From contig CM043963.1 in NCBI GenBank assembly GCA_014529385.2, positions 92,826,912 to 92,890,911 on the forward strand: DNA of 64,000 bases. The letters run 5' to 3'. Positions 12,330 through 22,190 of this stretch are shown here, one piece after another. A model generated the notes under the pieces. That model had not been told where the DNA came from. It saw only the letters and a program-made list of their open reading frames with translations, and ran no database searches. Source of the stretch: Adiantum capillus-veneris. Lineage: Eukaryota; Streptophyta; Polypodiopsida; Polypodiales; Pteridaceae. The stretch's first letter is position 1; each line of letters starts with the position of its first letter. A program made the position numbers and the translations under genes.

Positions 12330-12611
12330 CTATCTTCTTCTTGGATCCTGGCCATTGTGGCTCCTAACGATCTTCCTTGTTGATTTCTTTCTAGTGGTTG
12401 TTTTGGTCTCCATGGTTTCACCTGAGTCAGAATCCTCTTCAGCGTTGTTCATATATACGGAGTTGTCACCAGTCCCTATGTTGGTCTTTGAACTGGGGTC
12501 TGATTTTGCTACTTTTTGCGATCTCTTCCTTTGTGTTTTCTTCTTTTGAGATTGGGCAATTGATGCCGTGTCTCTTTCTTCAAGAATATAATTTTGTTTT
12601 TGGAGCATCAA
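12330..12611 (-). pseudogene. Element B gag C-terminal basic region
   Basis: A minus-strand frame rich in Lys, Arg, Ser and Thr (KKKTQRKRSQKVAKSD, TRKKSTRKIVRS). It lies between the gag core and the protease, as does the basic linker of element C gag. No zinc knuckle can be seen here. Confidence 0.45.
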
Positions 12612-12831
12612 TCATGTGAGTACGTTTATTGGTACCACATATGTACTTTGTGATGGCTCCTCAGTTATCTCAATCAAGTTTAATGGCGTAATCCTCGACG
12701 CATCTGAATTATTCAGACATTGGGCAATCAAATGATCTATGCCCCAAAACACTCCCTCTCGTATGTATTCTTTCAAGACAGTCTTCTAAGAGTCGGGTAA
12801 TCATTTTTTCTTCCACCCTTAGGGTTCTATA

Positions 12832-14164
12832 CTAATCCCCAGCCTTTCCAATTAAGGTTAGGCTTAAAGAATTACTCTTATGCAGTTCATTGTGTTCTCC
12901 TAGAGAATCGCATATTTGTTCAAACACTTCGATATGCTTTCTTACATCCCCTTCTCTACTAAATTTTTGTGTGAGCTTGGCTATTTGTATTGCCTTACTT
13001 CTAGGCTCTCTATCAGGCGTGTTACACATATTCTCAGCAATAGATCAATCGGACAGTTTGAGAAAATGTTGCCAAGTCTCCTAAATAAGCAGGTATAGTG
13101 GTCGCAGGTGCAGGTGCTCCTGGAACTACATGTGGGATGGGAGTTGGCCTTGGCCTTGGCATACGCGCGGCCCGTGGGTCCCATACCTCGTATGGTGGTG
13201 TACCACGTGGTGGTTCAAAGTTCATAGGTGTGGCCCTAGGCATAGCCGTGCCAGTTACGACATGTTATAGATAAATGGTATGGGCCCACTTGAATAAGAG
13301 CTCGTATAATGCCATTTTGGAGTGTGAGCCCTTGGCATAATTGGAGGTGTGGGAGCTACATGGGCATGAGGTGCGACAGATAAATAGGCTAGATGCACAC
13401 CTGTAGGTATTGTTGGGAGCACTGTGTAGCAGTGTAGTGCTAAAAAACAAGGTCCAAGGTGTACTTCTTGTACTCATCACCGGAGTAGGTATCGTAGCCG
13501 TAGTGTCTCTGAGAGATAAATGAGCTAGATTTGGAAAATTAAAACTACTACTTGTGGGTTCAGAATGTACTGAAACTCCAGGCAACACAATATATGAAGG
13601 GTCCATTGGACTCACTAAAGAAGTTTCCATCTGTGATAGTGTCGGTTGTCTGGCCTTGCCCGTATCCAAGAATCTCATAAGGCCCGTTGAAGGAATGTTA
13701 ATCTCTCGGTTTTGCATCTCCGATTGGATGATGCTATGGATGACGTTGTAGACTATCTGTTGCTGCTCCTCTAGACTTGTGGCACTAGAAGTAGATTGTA
13801 CAGCTTCTAACCAACCTATATGGTATGTGCAACCCGTGTATAGGTCAGTCAAGATCTCAGTTTGTAGGTCATATTTCCAATTTTCGTTAAGAAATAACCC
13901 TTCTAGACCCGGCATACTAGAGGTTTCCCTCGAGGTGGAAGCATTGTTGTTCCCCACAGTTTGACCCACATTGCCTACTAACTCAGGATATCAATTGGTA
14001 TGCATGTTGTCCCAGGGGTCTTTCCCTTCATGGCTCAGTGTTGTTCTAGGAAACTCTCCATTTCCCTCTCCCTAGCTGCTTGCATATAGCACTCAACTTC
14101 TTACACCTCCGCAAGACTCCTACCATTGAGTAGTAGAACTTTCGGGGGTGATTGCTTTGCACAG
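12832..14164 (-). pseudogene. Element B gag, 3' portion (split by element A)
   Basis: Minus-strand pieces: 12832-13029 carries the gag core signature (FSREGDVRKHIEVFEQICDSLG then LSLTLIGKAGD), the retrotransposon gag/capsid fold. 13034-13243 and 13265-13969 are Pro/Thr/Ser-rich N-terminal regions. The stretch 14046-14164 (HPRKFYYSMVGVLRRCKKL) is cut at 14164 by element A and continues at 24198. Several frame changes make it non-functional. Gag would form the cytoplasmic virus-like particle of the element. Confidence 0.65.
14161..14164. repeat. Target-site duplication of element A, left copy
   Basis: ACAG here and ACAG at 24194-24197 flank element A. Removing A plus one copy leaves the minus-strand gag frame of B continuous, which independently supports a 4-bp duplication. 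Confidence 0.7.
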
Positions 14165-16177
14165 TGTCGTGTTGTAACACGTACATAGTGGGAATGCATG
14201 CTACAAGATCTATCTTATAACTTTTTAGATACATAATTATCTTTCCTATAATGTACATATGCATATTTAAGTATAATAATAAGCCTTCTATCTCATCCTA
14301 TTATTTTTCTCAAGGGTAACCTATCCTTACTTTACTATCAGAAAATACTATGGGAAAAGCTCAATAGCTCCGCCTCTTTAACTTGGGGCAAAAAGCATTG
14401 ATTCTTTATTTCTACTATCTCTTTATCATCTCACACCCTAGCTAGATCCTATATCTAAGGTAAACTCCAATATATGTATATTCTATGTATTTTTTATACT
14501 TTTTTTATATTTCTTTTTAAATAGCTACTAGGAGGGAATCAAATCCTAGTGGGACACTAGGTGGCATGATTTCAAAGATACACTTATTTTAATGCATTAT
14601 TGCAAGCATGATTATAAAACTTTGTCAAGGAGCAATGTCATGCTTTCATATGGCATGAGGTGTCCTTTGGAATTAAATGAAAGTCTAGGCTAAGGGGACC
14701 ACGGGAAGACTTTTGCTGCCACAAATGGACCCTATTTTGATGAATTTTTTACACAAGGTTCCAATCCGAATTGGAAAATGATTTTAAAATGAAAATCGTA
14801 GCTAATGAGCTGAAGTTTCTGCCCATATTTTTACTTTTTTATTTGGAGCCACGGTTGAGGAGATATGATCAAAATACTGGACCCCAGTCTGCCCACATCA
14901 TGCAGGGACAACTCATTTCCAACTTTTTCAATTCCTATTCACACTGGCTCCTCTCTTCTTGTGTAAACCCTTGGGGGTTCCCTTCACCTATAAAAGGGGG
15001 CCTCTTCTTCCTTGAAAAGGAACTCATGCATTCAAGCCATTGATGAGAGGAATTCTTGAGGGAGTGAGTAGTAATGCCTAATTGTACTTAGCCCCATGAA
15101 CATAAGCCCAAGCCTACACTTTCTCCTAGAGGAAGACTAGCCATTCTTGTACACTATCCTTGGAAGATCAAATCTAATCAAAGAAGGTGTTGTACTTGGC
15201 ATATCAATCAACGTTGAATTCTCCCCTCTTCTTCTCTCTCCCATCAATAATGGTGCCGAAGGGTTTCAAGTAAGATGTGTTCTACATTGATGTTTTCTTG
15301 ATTTCTTGGTGTTTTCATTTTCATCTCTAATGCAACATATATATATGTATCTAATCTCATATCCTTAACCAAACCTATCTCTCTCATTCTTAGTAATTCG
15401 TCTTCTCTGCAAATTCTAGGGTCTCTTTTCTACATGTACATCTCTCCTCGCAGTATCCTTATTGCGTACGGGCAAGAATAGTGCTTGGGAGGGAAACTTC
15501 TCATCTCTTCACTTCTCTCATATCTCCATTTCTCACATACTATCCTAGATGAATAACCCACATGATGATCATTTCTATCGCTTTCACTCGGTATGATCTA
15601 TTAGAATTAACGTATGGATTAGCCGAAAAATACACTTTCAATAACGTATAGTGTTTCTCTTTGGCCCAGAAAGGCTTAATGAAATACTTCTATCACCGGA
15701 TCCCATCATACTACCTCTCATAAACTATAACTTTTCTTTTGACGTAAGCGTAGTTATCTTGCTATGAACCAAGAGGATTTGTACACACAATTAATCCCAA
15801 TCACTAGACAAAATATATATATTATGGTAAGCACAAAACTACAATTCCAAAGAACAATTCGTAGGCTATTTGGTCAGCCAAGATTGAATGCCATTAAATC
15901 ATCTATTAAACTTTTCATATTACCCATGATACGATATGACCATAGCCTTGATGTTTTCATTTTCGTATTGTTTTGACATTCTCTTTTGTGTTCTTTCTTT
16001 GTGTGTGTGAGTGCAAGAGAGAAAGAGTGAGTTTTCTTTGATAGCACTTCTTTCCAAACCCTAGTCTTCATGGCATCTATGGTTTAACTCCTTCATATAG
16101 TTTTTGTTGAGTTCTCTCACAAACTCTCACAGCCATAAGCCCGGTGCTTTCCTGGCAAGACCGCAAATTTCTCGACA
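14165..16177 (+). repeat. Element A 5' LTR
   Basis: 2013 bp, from TGTCGTGTTGTAAC to AATTTCTCGACA. It differs from the 3' LTR by a 10-bp tandem duplication near its end (CTCTCACAAACTCTCACAG against CTCTCACAG) plus scattered substitutions. Small open frames inside it (such as 14771-15043, repeated in the other LTR at 22797-23069) are not taken as genes. Confidence 0.95.
14989..14996 (+). promoter_or_regulatory. TATA box of element A 5' LTR
   Basis: TATAAAAG followed by a G-rich run, about 825 bp into the LTR. It is identical in the 3' LTR at 23015-23022. It would set the U3/R boundary some 30 bp downstream. Confidence 0.65.
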
Positions 16178-16183
16178 TATTTT

Positions 16184-16198
16184 TGGTGAACCCGACGC
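16184..16198 (+). other. Candidate primer binding site of element A
   Basis: TGGTGAACCCGACGC lies 6 nt after the LTR end. The TGG start is what a tRNA 3' CCA would pair with. I cannot assign the tRNA with confidence. Confidence 0.55.
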
Positions 16199-16230
16199 AA
16201 AACTGCCAGGGTGAGATTTTGTGGGTAACC

Positions 16231-18606
16231 ATGGGTGATCATGTTGAGCAACAGGGTATGCATTTTGACCCAGCAACAATGCAAATGTTTCAAGAATTTG
16301 CAATGTTCATGCAACAACAACATGCCACAGAAAGAAGGGAGATTTCAGCAACGAAGGCCATACAAGCAGTCGTCAATAGAATGGATCAATTCAATGGCAA
16401 AGATGTAACCAAGTACTTACGCGAGTATGTGAAGGAGATGGATCTGCATCGCGTGTCAGAAGGTGAGATGATTCAATGCTTTGAGCTAGTTGTTGCTCCA
16501 AAAATTAGGGAGCATGTTAGGGCAATTAAAGATGGGCATGGGAGAAATTGGGAAGAACTGAAAGTAGCTTTAAAGGAGGAATACTTCATGGAGGACTCTG
16601 AGAGAGTGACCAAAAGGACATTCTTAGAATGGGTAGTAAAGCCAAAGAAAGGACTATCAATAATAGAGCTACTAAGGGAATTTGAGCGGCGCTATGCACA
16701 ACTCACAAGGACAGAAAGGGCCACACTAGATGCAGAGAAGACAGATCTTTTCTTACAAGCTGCAGGTAAAGAGTTTCAAGAAAATTTGGAGCTTCTTCTT
16801 GAAGATAAAGATGCTGAGCAAGGACTAAAGGCCGACTGGAATGAGGTTGAAGGTGCTGTCTCACTGATTGCCAAACGACAAAGAAGAAGGGACAAGATGG
16901 TAGTAAACACTACAAGTCCTTCCACCTCAACTTCTGACAAAATGGTAAAGCCTACTTTTATCCCTCCTAAGTTTGATGAGTCCATGCTAGATGAGCTTGT
17001 GAAGGGAATGCGTGACTTGAAGGTGAAGCTTGCAAAGCTTGAAGAAAAAGGCCAACCATTAGGGCCACTTCCTAGGCAAAGACAACAGCCCAAAGAAGGG
17101 TTTGTTAATAGATGTATTTGGTGTGATAGTACAGACCATGTAAGAAGGGATTGTGATGATTTTAGTGATGCTTTGTCAAAAGATGTTGTCTTTTTTAAGG
17201 ATGGTAAAATCCACTTAAGAGAGACAGGTCTACCCTTGAGAACTAACTTTGGGAAAGAGGGAATGCAAACCTTAGTTGAAGATATGGCAACCAAGCATGC
17301 CACCTCTTCACTTGAGGCAGCTACTTATGGAGTAAAAATTGAACATTTTTGTGATGAAGAGGTGAGTGACCATCATGGTCAAATTTGGCCAAATGTCATG
17401 CAATTAGCTAAAAAGGAAAAGCTTACAAAAGAGATTCTACATGAAGCAGGTGATTGCATACGTCTAGAAACAGGATGGAATGATCCAATGGACTCATTGT
17501 CAGTGCATGCCTACATTAGAAAATGCCAACAAAATGAGGCAATTGTAGAAGAGAAGTGCAGACATGAGAATGCTGATGAAGGACCATCAAAAAGAGCTTC
17601 TAGAAGTGGGGGAAGAAGCGACTCAATGCCTTCTCAAACACCCTCAACAAAAGGAGTATCTCCACCTGAAGTACTCATGGAGGAGTCTACAACAGGAAAG
17701 AAGAAAGAGCCAACAAAAGGTAAGACAAAAGGCCCAACTTATAAACTACAATCTGATATTGAGGTTGCTACAGATTTAAAGAAAGTCTTGGAGGAAAGGA
17801 TCTTGAATAGCAAGATTGAGTTTACTCTAGGAGAAGTTCTTGGCATTGCAAAGCGCGAATTCCATGAGGAGATCATTGACATCATCAAGAGGAAGAGGCA
17901 AACCCTTGCTGAAGTTTCTTGTCCACAGGTTGAAGGGGAAACCTCGAAGACACAAGGGATGCAACTGCAAAATAAGGAGAATGATGGATCTGTGGTAGGA
18001 TGCTACCAATCTAGTGGGAGGGTGAAGCAAGTGCATTTTTCAAATGATGATGAAGAAGTTGAAGATATTCCTAGGAGTTACTATTCACGAAGTCATTGGG
18101 CAAGGGCTACTACAGAAACTTTGATCAAGGTAGGTGATCTTGAAGAGCCATTCGTTGCCTTGATTGACCATGGTTCAGAAATAAACATAATGTCAAAGAG
18201 TCTCTACAACAAGTGCAAATGGCCGATGGACACGGATCATGGCTGGATGGTAAAAGTGGCAAACAATTCATCCGGTGAATTGTATGCAGCATGTCCAGGT
18301 GTGAAGGTAACAATAGGTGATGTAAAGATTGACCAAAACTTCTTTGTACAGGATACATTTTCATATCATCTCATCCTTGGACAGCCCTACATTGTGGGAG
18401 TTCGAATGGAAACAAAGGTAAAGGATGATGGTTCAGCATATGCTAGGATACGTAGCAAAGATGGTAAACGAGCTGTCCAATTTCCTACAGTTTGTGTGAA
18501 CCATGAAAGAAATCGTGACAACCTCAGAGAACATCCTCTACCAAAGGTGAGCAAAGAGTTTCATGATCATAGAGAAATGATGGGTTTTGGCCAAGTACCA
18601 TTGTAA
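16231..18606 (+). CDS. Element A Gag-protease polyprotein
   Basis: A 791-residue open frame from the ATG at 16231, the first ATG after the PBS. An upstream in-frame start would lie in the LTR. A gag/capsid-type helical region occupies roughly residues 40-230 (QFNGKDVTKYLREYVKEMDL, then EELKVALKEEYF). A zinc knuckle CIWCDSTDHVRRDC (CX2CX4HX4C) lies at about residues 295-308. A retropepsin follows around residues 630-740, with active site LIDHGSEINIM (Asp near 646) and the typical LILGQPY near its end. D-H-G in place of D-[ST]-G is unusual. The frame ends at TAA (18604-18606), 18 nt after a slippery heptamer that would carry ribosomes into pol. The frame is intact. Confidence 0.85.
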   Translation: MGDHVEQQGMHFDPATMQMFQEFAMFMQQQHATERREISATKAIQAVVNRMDQFNGKDVTKYLREYVKEMDLHRVSEGEMIQCFELVVAPKIREHVRAIKDGHGRNWEELKVALKEEYFMEDSERVTKRTFLEWVVKPKKGLSIIELLREFERRYAQLTRTERATLDAEKTDLFLQAAGKEFQENLELLLEDKDAEQGLKADWNEVEGAVSLIAKRQRRRDKMVVNTTSPSTSTSDKMVKPTFIPPKFDESMLDELVKGMRDLKVKLAKLEEKGQPLGPLPRQRQQPKEGFVNRCIWCDSTDHVRRDCDDFSDALSKDVVFFKDGKIHLRETGLPLRTNFGKEGMQTLVEDMATKHATSSLEAATYGVKIEHFCDEEVSDHHGQIWPNVMQLAKKEKLTKEILHEAGDCIRLETGWNDPMDSLSVHAYIRKCQQNEAIVEEKCRHENADEGPSKRASRSGGRSDSMPSQTPSTKGVSPPEVLMEESTTGKKKEPTKGKTKGPTYKLQSDIEVATDLKKVLEERILNSKIEFTLGEVLGIAKREFHEEIIDIIKRKRQTLAEVSCPQVEGETSKTQGMQLQNKENDGSVVGCYQSSGRVKQVHFSNDDEEVEDIPRSYYSRSHWARATTETLIKVGDLEEPFVALIDHGSEINIMSKSLYNKCKWPMDTDHGWMVKVANNSSGELYAACPGVKVTIGDVKIDQNFFVQDTFSYHLILGQPYIVGVRMETKVKDDGSAYARIRSKDGKRAVQFPTVCVNHERNRDNLREHPLPKVSKEFHDHREMMGFGQVPL

Positions 18607-21059
18607 AGCGGGATTGCAGTGGTACAAAAAGAAAAAGGGTCTCGCCTGATCCAAAAATAAGTGAAGCGTTTTCAACGAGCTCCTTGGTAACAAAGAATGG
18701 ATCAGTATGTTTTACAAAAATTGAAGATTTGAAGAGATGTGAGAGGCAATATGTGCATAATGTACAAATAGGCATGGAAAAGAGTGGGTTACTAGAGCCT
18801 ACTGAAAATGTTTTGGGTTTGTGTGAACAAGTTTCTTTTGTAGATACTATGGGTGAGCTTAATGCTATAATGGGGTCTAATTTGCATCTTGAAAATGAAT
18901 TTGTGGAAGTTTGCTCTATGGAAATGTATCAAGTAATAGAAGCCTTTAAAGAAAGCCAAACAGTTGACCCAGAAGTCCATGTTGAAACTAAATACAAGAG
19001 TGTAGCAAAGAAGGTGAAACCAATAGCTTCACCCTTACCACCCAACAACAGGGAAAATATTGAGCAGGCTTCTTTACAACCAAGTTTGAGGAATCCTAAA
19101 AAGATTGGGCATACCTTCACAAAGGAGTCTTTCCAAGACTTGCAGATTGGTCGCAAGGAGTTTCTAACACAGGAGGAGACAAAGTACTTCAAAGAAATGC
19201 TTTCAAAGCATGGTAAAGCTTTTGAATTGGAGCCACATGAGATTGGATGTGTTGATCCTTCTATTGTAGCTCCTGTGGTAATTTTCACAATACCTCATGT
19301 GCCTTGGAATCTGCGGCGTATTCCGGTTCCAAAGGCTCATTTGCCAAAGTTAGTAGAGCTACTGAATGAGAAAATCAAAATGGGAATCTTGGAGCCTTCT
19401 TGTGCTCCATACTCAAACAGGTGGTTCAAAGTTCCGAAGAAGAATGGTTCTCTACGCTTCATCCAAGATATGCAACCAGTGAACAAGGTGACAATTAGAA
19501 ATGTAGGTACAAGTCCAATTGTGGATGAGTTTGCAAAGGCATTTGCAGGGAGGGCAATCTACTCAATGGGGGATCTCTACTCAGGGTATGATCAATTTCA
19601 ACTTGCAATCGAAAGCAAAGACTTGACAACCATGAGGACACCTTTGGGTTTGGTAAGGATGTGTACCTTGCCACACGGAGCAACCAACTCGGTTGCACAT
19701 ATGATGAATGGGATGAATAAGGTCTTACGTGACTTTATTCCTCAAATCACAATGCCTTTCATTGATGATTTGCCTATCAAAGGATGTGAAGAAATTGACA
19801 ATGATGAAGCTTTGGATCTCAAGGGATGTCACAGGTTTGTGGTAAATCACATAAATGATTGTGATAAAATTTTGTCTAGGTTGGAAGAAGTGAATCTTAC
19901 ATTGTCAGGGAAAAAGTCTATGTTTGGTGTCAATGAAGTGCTTATTGTGAGGCACATGTGCGGGCCATATGGTAGGAAACCTTGTTCAACAAAGGTAGAT
20001 GCCATCCAAAGAATGAAAGAAACGTGCACTAGCATCACTGAGGTTAGAAGGTTTCTGGGAGCATGTGTCTTCTATGTTATTTGGATTCCACATTTTGCAC
20101 ATGTAGCTGATCCTCTTTATCAGCTGCTTAGAAAGAATCAGAAGTTTAAATGGACAAAAGCACATGTAAAATCCATGAAAAAGCTAAAGGAGTTGCTCCA
20201 GTCAGCAACAACTTTGAGAAAGGTAGACTATGAGTGTCAAAGGCCAGTAATTGTGACAGTAGACACCAGTCCTACAGGGATTGGATGGGCAATAGGGCAA
20301 GATGACAAAGAAGGACACAGGTATGTGGTAAGATTTGGAGCAAAGGTGCTAAGTGTTCGCCAAAGAAACTATCCACAGATAAAGAGAGAGTTATGGGGTA
20401 TGGTTACAGCCTTGAAAAGTGGAAAAGAGTACCTAATTGGTGCATGTGTGGTTGTAGAAACAGATTGTCTACCACTTCTTGGGATGATTACAAGCTGCTC
20501 AAGTCCAGACATTGCTATGTTGCAGTGGATTGCCTACATTAAGTCCTTAAATCCTGAGTTTAAGCACATTGCAGATAAAGACAATACAGTGGTAGATATG
20601 CTATCAAGGGCAAGGTATGAAGATGAGTCACAAATGATTGACGAGGGAGATGATGTAGGCAAAAAGTTCTATTCTATCTCTCATGTCAAAGGTAACAATG
20701 TCTGCATGACTAATCTACTTGAATCATTCTTGAAAGAGCTTTATGAAGGTGATTGGCTTCTTATTGGAAGCTACTTGAGTACTCTAACAAAACACGATGA
20801 TTGGTCTGAACAAGAATTCAAGAGGATACGCAGGAAAGCATATGGGTACTTTTTGAGGGATGTTTACTTGTGGAAGCATCCTAAACAAAAGGGTGCTACA
20901 CCACAAAGGGTTATATGTAAAAAAGAGACTCAAGTAAAGCTCATGCAAGAGTTTCATGAGATTCTATGGGCTGGACACAGGGGTGTATGGGCAACCTTCT
21001 CCAAGTTGAAAGAAAAATACTGGTGGAAGGTATGTATAAAGATGTATCTCAGTTTGTAG
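18573..21059 (+). CDS. Element A Pol: reverse transcriptase, RNase H and start of integrase
   Basis: An open frame of about 830 codons with no obvious ATG of its own, consistent with expression by frameshift from gag-protease. RT spans about 19330-19960. It includes AIYSMGDLYSGYDQF (first catalytic Asp), LPHGATNSVAHMM, and FIDDLPIKG at 19758-19784 as the YxDD-type box, with Phe-Ile in place of the usual residues. RNase H spans about 20240-20630, with VTVDTSPTGIGWA, a Glu in QIKRELWGM, ETDCLPL and DNTVVDMLSRA. The first His pair of the integrase zinc finger (EFHEILWAGHRGVW) is at about 20950-20990. The frame is then lost near 21026-21032, and the reading stops at 21059. Confidence 0.85.
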   Translation, partial: RNDGFWPSTIVKRDCSGTKRKRVSPDPKISEAFSTSSLVTKNGSVCFTKIEDLKRCERQYVHNVQIGMEKSGLLEPTENVLGLCEQVSFVDTMGELNAIMGSNLHLENEFVEVCSMEMYQVIEAFKESQTVDPEVHVETKYKSVAKKVKPIASPLPPNNRENIEQASLQPSLRNPKKIGHTFTKESFQDLQIGRKEFLTQEETKYFKEMLSKHGKAFELEPHEIGCVDPSIVAPVVIFTIPHVPWNLRRIPVPKAHLPKLVELLNEKIKMGILEPSCAPYSNRWFKVPKKNGSLRFIQDMQPVNKVTIRNVGTSPIVDEFAKAFAGRAIYSMGDLYSGYDQFQLAIESKDLTTMRTPLGLVRMCTLPHGATNSVAHMMNGMNKVLRDFIPQITMPFIDDLPIKGCEEIDNDEALDLKGCHRFVVNHINDCDKILSRLEEVNLTLSGKKSMFGVNEVLIVRHMCGPYGRKPCSTKVDAIQRMKETCTSITEVRRFLGACVFYVIWIPHFAHVADPLYQLLRKNQKFKWTKAHVKSMKKLKELLQSATTLRKVDYECQRPVIVTVDTSPTGIGWAIGQDDKEGHRYVVRFGAKVLSVRQRNYPQIKRELWGMVTALKSGKEYLIGACVVVETDCLPLLGMITSCSSPDIAMLQWIAYIKSLNPEFKHIADKDNTVVDMLSRARYEDESQMIDEGDDVGKKFYSISHVKGNNVCMTNLLESFLKELYEGDWLLIGSYLSTLTKHDDWSEQEFKRIRRKAYGYFLRDVYLWKHPKQKGATPQRVICKKETQVKLMQEFHEILWAGHRGVWATFSKLKEKYWWKVCIKMYLSL
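18582..18588 (+). promoter_or_regulatory. Putative -1 ribosomal frameshift site, GGGTTTT
   Basis: G GGT TTT sits in the X XXY YYZ phase of the gag-protease frame. The pol frame is exactly -1 to it and is open from 18573, after a TAG at 18570-18572. The two frames therefore overlap only 34 nt, and the heptamer is inside that overlap. A downstream stimulatory structure was not assessed. Confidence 0.6.
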
Positions 21060-22123
21060 AGACATGTGTAACTTGTCAAGTGTATTCAAATGTTCGACAT
21101 TGTGATGGATTGCACCCTACATATCCACTAGCCATGCACTATAGATGGGTTGTGGATCTAGTCACAATGCCTCTAGGACTCTGGCAGATGAGATACTTGG
21201 TTCTTGCACGAGAGGACCTAACTAACTAGGTTGAAGGAAGAGCATTAAGAGCTAAAACCACAGAAGCTGTGTGCAAATTCCTTCTTGATGAGGTGATTTG
21301 CCGTTATGGTTGTGTGGGAAAAATCACTGCAGATAGAGGTGAACTGGATGCCGAAGAAGCAAGGGAGTTCTTTTCTAGATTAGGAATCAATCTTTCTCTT
21401 ACTACAGCTTACAACCCTCAAGGCAATGGAAAGAGTGAAAGAGGGCATCCTCCTATCATCAAAGCTTTGGCCAAGGCTTGTGAAGGAAGAGTTAGTGAGT
21501 GGCAAAAACTATTACCATATTCTTTATGGGCTGATCGTACAACACATAGCTCAGTAACTGGCTACATGCTTGCGGAGCTAATGTATGGTCAAAAGCCAGT
21601 GATGCCGATTGAAGATACAATTCCCACATGGAATGTACTACCTTGGCAAGAGGGGCTTAGCAGGGAAGATCTCCTTGCACTGCGTATAAGGCAGCTAGAG
21701 AGAAGACATGGAGACATTGAAGTTGCAAAAGAACGACTCAAAAATGCAAGGTTGAAAAACAAGGAATACTTTGATAAGCGACATCGACTCAGGAGCAAAT
21801 CAATTGACAAAGGTGACTGGGTTTTGGTGTATGATAGTAGCCTTGATAACCAACACACAGCCATGCGTAAGTTTTCAAAAAGATGGTTTGGACCATATGT
21901 TGTAAAGCATGTGCATGAAAATGCTACTTACAGCTTGTCTGAACTAGATGGTACATAAGTAAAGATTCCCATTGCAAAAAAAAGGATCAAAATGTTTAAG
22001 AGAAGAAGAGACAATGATCCAAAAGATGTTGATGAGGAAGAAGAGAAAACCACAGGTAAAGATCAAAGTAAAGATGAAGATTTGGAATCATCTAGTGAAG
22101 AAGAAAGCAAGGAAGATGTATAA
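21026..22123 (+). pseudogene. Element A integrase core and C-terminus, broken
   Basis: It continues the integrase one frame back (-1) from the RT frame. It has zinc-finger cysteines CVTCQ, the first catalytic Asp in WVVDLVTMPLG, the second in ITADRGELDA and the Glu in NPQGNGKSERG (DDE core). A GPY-type motif (KRWFGPYVV) lies near 21880. Three lesions are visible: the apparent 1-nt loss near 21026-21032, a TAG at 21227-21229 where the family usually has Trp (DLTN-stop-VEGRAL), and a TAA at 21956-21958. After that TAA the frame stays open to 22123 and encodes a basic then acidic tail. Integrase inserts the cDNA copy in the nucleus; this copy should be inactive. Confidence 0.8.
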
Positions 22124-22178
22124 GAGGGCTGATCTTACAAAGAAATAATGTGGCACATACCGGAGGATGTGCAGGTTT
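22124..22178 (+). other. Element A short 3' untranslated segment
   Basis: 55 bp between the end of the open integrase frame and the purine tract. No feature seen. Confidence 0.5.
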
Positions 22179-22190
22179 AGAGGGGGTGGA
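22179..22190 (+). other. Polypurine tract of element A
   Basis: AGAGGGGGTGGA with one T, directly before the TG of the 3' LTR, where plus-strand DNA synthesis is primed. Confidence 0.8.

Noticed and set aside
14771-15043. 90-codon frame in the A LTR, repeated at 22797-23069
   Set aside because: It is conserved only because the LTRs are recent copies. It spans the TATA box region and has no recognisable domain.
19495-19698. Minus-strand open frames inside element A gag and pol (also 16776-17303, 18929-19288, 21589-21864)
   Set aside because: Antisense shadows of well-supported coding regions.
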